From positions 1 through 6,573 of the forward strand of contig JAEOTN010000399.1 in the NCBI GenBank assembly GCA_016839865.1: 6,573 bases of DNA, read 5' to 3'. Position 1 is the stretch's first letter, and every line of letters begins with the position of its first letter. The notes beneath the pieces were generated by a model. It saw only the letters and a list, made by a program, of their open reading frames with translations, was not told the origin of the DNA and searched no databases. This document shows, in pieces, positions 4,697-6,573 of this stretch. This stretch comes from Promethearchaeota archaeon. GTDB lineage: Archaea; Asgardarchaeota; Lokiarchaeia; Sigynarchaeales; MK-D1. The translations under genes and the position numbers were made by a program.

Positions 4697-6573
4697 CGTT
4701 AAGAAATCCAAGAGCTGGCGTTTCTCTATTACTAGACATGCATCACCCCTCCCCTCTAATCCAACTAAATTGAAATTCCATGAGAAGGCGGGGTATGTGC
4801 ATCCAGGGCAACTCGGCATGGCAGAATACAAAGAAGTCGATCAATATTGGACCTCCCAAGTGATTTCACAAATCCACTATGTAGCAGATACGGGTAAGAT
4901 TCCTGTGAGTGGTGGAGGATACGGTGGTGCGTTTGCAGGTCCTGGTTTTGATGGAATCTGGTTTGATATGAGCGAAATTGTACGACCTACTAGAGATGGT
5001 ATTCATGGTCGAGAGACAATCTCCACACAAATCAATCTCGGAAAAAAACCCATTCATCTCAAGTTTGACGGAAAATCCCTGAAAACTCCAAAGATGAATT
5101 TGATTAAACTCCCCTTTCCGATGATATTCACTCCCATTCCTTATCAAGAAGAAAACATTGAACTTAACTTAGCCGTATTAAACAGTGCACAACAAGCACA
5201 GACAATTGCAGTCGTAGCGGACAAACATTTCCAGAAGGATTATGTTCCTTTCACGAAGAACATTGGGATTCGATTCGAGAAGGATCCAAGCGATTTAGTT
5301 CAAGAGCATATTGAAGAATTTCCTATGATCGAAATCACAAATCTCGATCTACTAAAAAATGCACGTGAATTAGCTGCAAAAACGCCTGTTTCTTTATTTA
5401 TCAAACCAGGTGTAGACGTAGAGAAAGATGTTCTGAAAGCTGTGGAACATGGAGTTGATATCGTCCATCTTGGATTTGATATGGTCGGAAATTCAAATGC
5501 CGGGTTGATTCCTGAAGTTCTTCGTAAAGTACACCTTGCTCTAGTAGAGAAAGAACTCCGAAACACAGTAAGCGTAATTATAAGTGGTGGAATGGCTGCC
5601 GCTGAACATGTTCCCAAATCCATGATCTGTGGAGCAGATTGTGTTGGCTTGGATTTAGCAGTTCAAGTAGCGCTAGGTTGTGGTCTTTGGAGTGATATGT
5701 CTTTTCCATGCCCTGTAGAGCATGATACCATTGATGTACCGTTTGGAACACAGCGTATCGTTAACTTCGTCGGTACTTGGAGAGATCAACTCCTCGAGAT
5801 TATGGGTGCAATGGGGATGCGTGAAGTTCGTCGAATTCGAGGAGAAGTTGGTCGAGCTATTTGGTATGAAGAACGACAAGCACAATTTGCTAGTTTATTT
5901 GATAAATCAGAGAAATCTACATATATAATCCCTTCCAGCGAGTTAAGTATCGGAGATGTACGATGGCCGAGATGGCTACTTAACGCAACCTTTGAACAAG
6001 CTAGATCAGGTAAAATTCCGACTGAAGGTGAGTACAAGGTTGGGAAAAGTGGTGGTGGGTTCGATCGATTGAAATTCAAATTCGAAGAACAAGAAATTGA
6101 CTTACCAGAAAATCCCAATGTAGATTTGTCATTGAAACTCAACCGTCGAAATGATGGATTACCTGAACGTATTATACCTATGCCGGTGTTCTCGGGAGGG
6201 ATGTCATTCGGCTCAATCTCCATCAATGTAATGACTGGGAGAGCCATGGCTGCACAGGAATTAGGTTCTTTCATGTCTACCGGTGAGGGAGGTTATCCTG
6301 ATGAAATTATTCCTTATAAAGAAAATGTAATTACTCAAGTTGCCACGGGATTGTTTGGGGTATCTGAGGCATCCATTCAACGTGCTCCTATCGTTGAGTT
6401 CAAGTACGCTCAAGGTGCAAAACCTGGACTTGGTGGTCACTTACTTGCAGGAAAAGTTACAGAGGTAGTTGCGAAAGCACGAGAATCTGTTGTAGGAAGT
6501 AGTCTTTTCTCACCTTTTCCATTCCATTCGGTTTATTCTGTAGAGGACCATAAAAAACATATTGATTGGATAA
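4686..6573 (+). CDS. Glutamate synthase-like protein with tandem FMN-type barrels (3' end outside window)
   Basis: The 629 visible residues belong to the glutamate synthase central/FMN domain family. That domain condenses ammonia and 2-oxoglutarate, then reduces the product to glutamate through FMN and an iron-sulfur cluster. Two related halves are seen. Half 1 (about 50-400) runs from YWTSQVISQI and ADTGKIP to a barrel end with VSVIISGGMAAAEHV (295-309), CGADCVGLDLAVQVALGC (315-332) and FGTQRIVNF (353-361). Half 2 (from about 426) restarts with RWLLNATFEQARSGKIP and carries SGGMSFGSIS (503-512), STGEGGYPDE (531-540), FGVSEASIQ (557-565) and the substrate-loop motif AQGAKPGLGGHL (575-586). 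Half 1 lacks those motifs, has DMVGNSNAG (265-273) in place of DGGTG, and keeps only two of the three cluster cysteines (C332, C342), so it looks catalytically dead. An in-frame TAG at 4671-4673 makes 4686 the only upstream ATG; no Shine-Dalgarno is seen. It is divergent from an Lrp-type gene. Confidence 0.88.
   Translation, partial: MVENVKKSKSWRFSITRHASPLPSNPTKLKFHEKAGYVHPGQLGMAEYKEVDQYWTSQVISQIHYVADTGKIPVSGGGYGGAFAGPGFDGIWFDMSEIVRPTRDGIHGRETISTQINLGKKPIHLKFDGKSLKTPKMNLIKLPFPMIFTPIPYQEENIELNLAVLNSAQQAQTIAVVADKHFQKDYVPFTKNIGIRFEKDPSDLVQEHIEEFPMIEITNLDLLKNARELAAKTPVSLFIKPGVDVEKDVLKAVEHGVDIVHLGFDMVGNSNAGLIPEVLRKVHLALVEKELRNTVSVIISGGMAAAEHVPKSMICGADCVGLDLAVQVALGCGLWSDMSFPCPVEHDTIDVPFGTQRIVNFVGTWRDQLLEIMGAMGMREVRRIRGEVGRAIWYEERQAQFASLFDKSEKSTYIIPSSELSIGDVRWPRWLLNATFEQARSGKIPTEGEYKVGKSGGGFDRLKFKFEEQEIDLPENPNVDLSLKLNRRNDGLPERIIPMPVFSGGMSFGSISINVMTGRAMAAQELGSFMSTGEGGYPDEIIPYKENVITQVATGLFGVSEASIQRAPIVEFKYAQGAKPGLGGHLLAGKVTEVVAKARESVVGSSLFSPFPFHSVYSVEDHKKHIDWI

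Noticed and set aside
4866..5885. Other minus-strand frames at 4866-5147, 5300-5623 and 5673-5885, and a plus frame at 5722-5928
   Set aside because: All lie inside the large plus-strand gene, lack ribosome binding sites and domains, and read like shadows of its codon bias.
5786..6274. 162-codon open frame on the minus strand inside the glutamate synthase homologue
   Set aside because: The plus strand here carries conserved motifs (RSGKIP, SFGSIS) in an uninterrupted frame; the antisense frame is Ser/Pro/Ile-rich with no recognisable domain.
1..6573. CRISPR array, insertion sequence, transposase, tRNA or rRNA
   Set aside because: No regularly spaced repeats, terminal inverted repeats with transposase, or conserved RNA motifs were seen on either strand.

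Overview
The window looks archaeal. It is AT-rich, its promoters show TATA-like boxes rather than bacterial -35/-10 pairs, transcription appears to stop at U-tracts, and at least one start (the Lrp-type regulator) lies so close to its TATA box that a leaderless mRNA is likely. Family content (GDT1-type transporter, Lrp/AsnC regulator, ArsR-like winged-helix regulator, archaeal-looking small OB-like protein, NUDT22-like Nudix protein, ferredoxin-type glutamate synthase barrels) fits a mesophilic archaeon. An Asgard lineage is a reasonable guess but is not proven by anything here.

Layout. Positions 1-174 (+) hold the C-terminal end of a protein cut by the window edge, most like the tail of a GH29 alpha-L-fucosidase. 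A 110-residue small protein with an OB-fold-like strand pattern follows 16 bases later (191-523, +), and its 3' end overlaps a convergent gene. Three genes then run on the minus strand: a GDT1/TMEM165-family (UPF0016) cation transporter (504-1145), a Nudix protein resembling eukaryotic NUDT22 (1259-1996), and a winged-helix regulator (2142-2948). A 467-base intergenic region (2949-3415) with several AACGTT motifs, one inside a 24-base palindrome, separates the regulator from a divergent 84-residue protein with a very basic C-terminal half (3416-3670, +). That gene ends in a U-tract and hairpin shared with the convergent Lrp/AsnC-family regulator (3797-4324, -). After a second regulatory intergenic region (4325-4685), a large glutamate-synthase-like gene begins at 4686 (+) and runs off the right edge (629 residues visible).

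How the parts may work together. There are two regulator-plus-target pairs. The winged-helix regulator and the small basic protein are divergent around AACGTT sites, suggesting autoregulation and control of the small gene. The Lrp-type regulator is divergent from a glutamate synthase homologue, recalling the known link between Lrp proteins and nitrogen and amino-acid metabolism; an interrupted dyad at 4543-4584 is the best operator candidate. The most unusual gene is the glutamate synthase homologue: the visible part holds a complete but degenerate FMN-type barrel followed by a second, canonical-looking one. No tRNA, rRNA, CRISPR array, insertion sequence or origin was seen.
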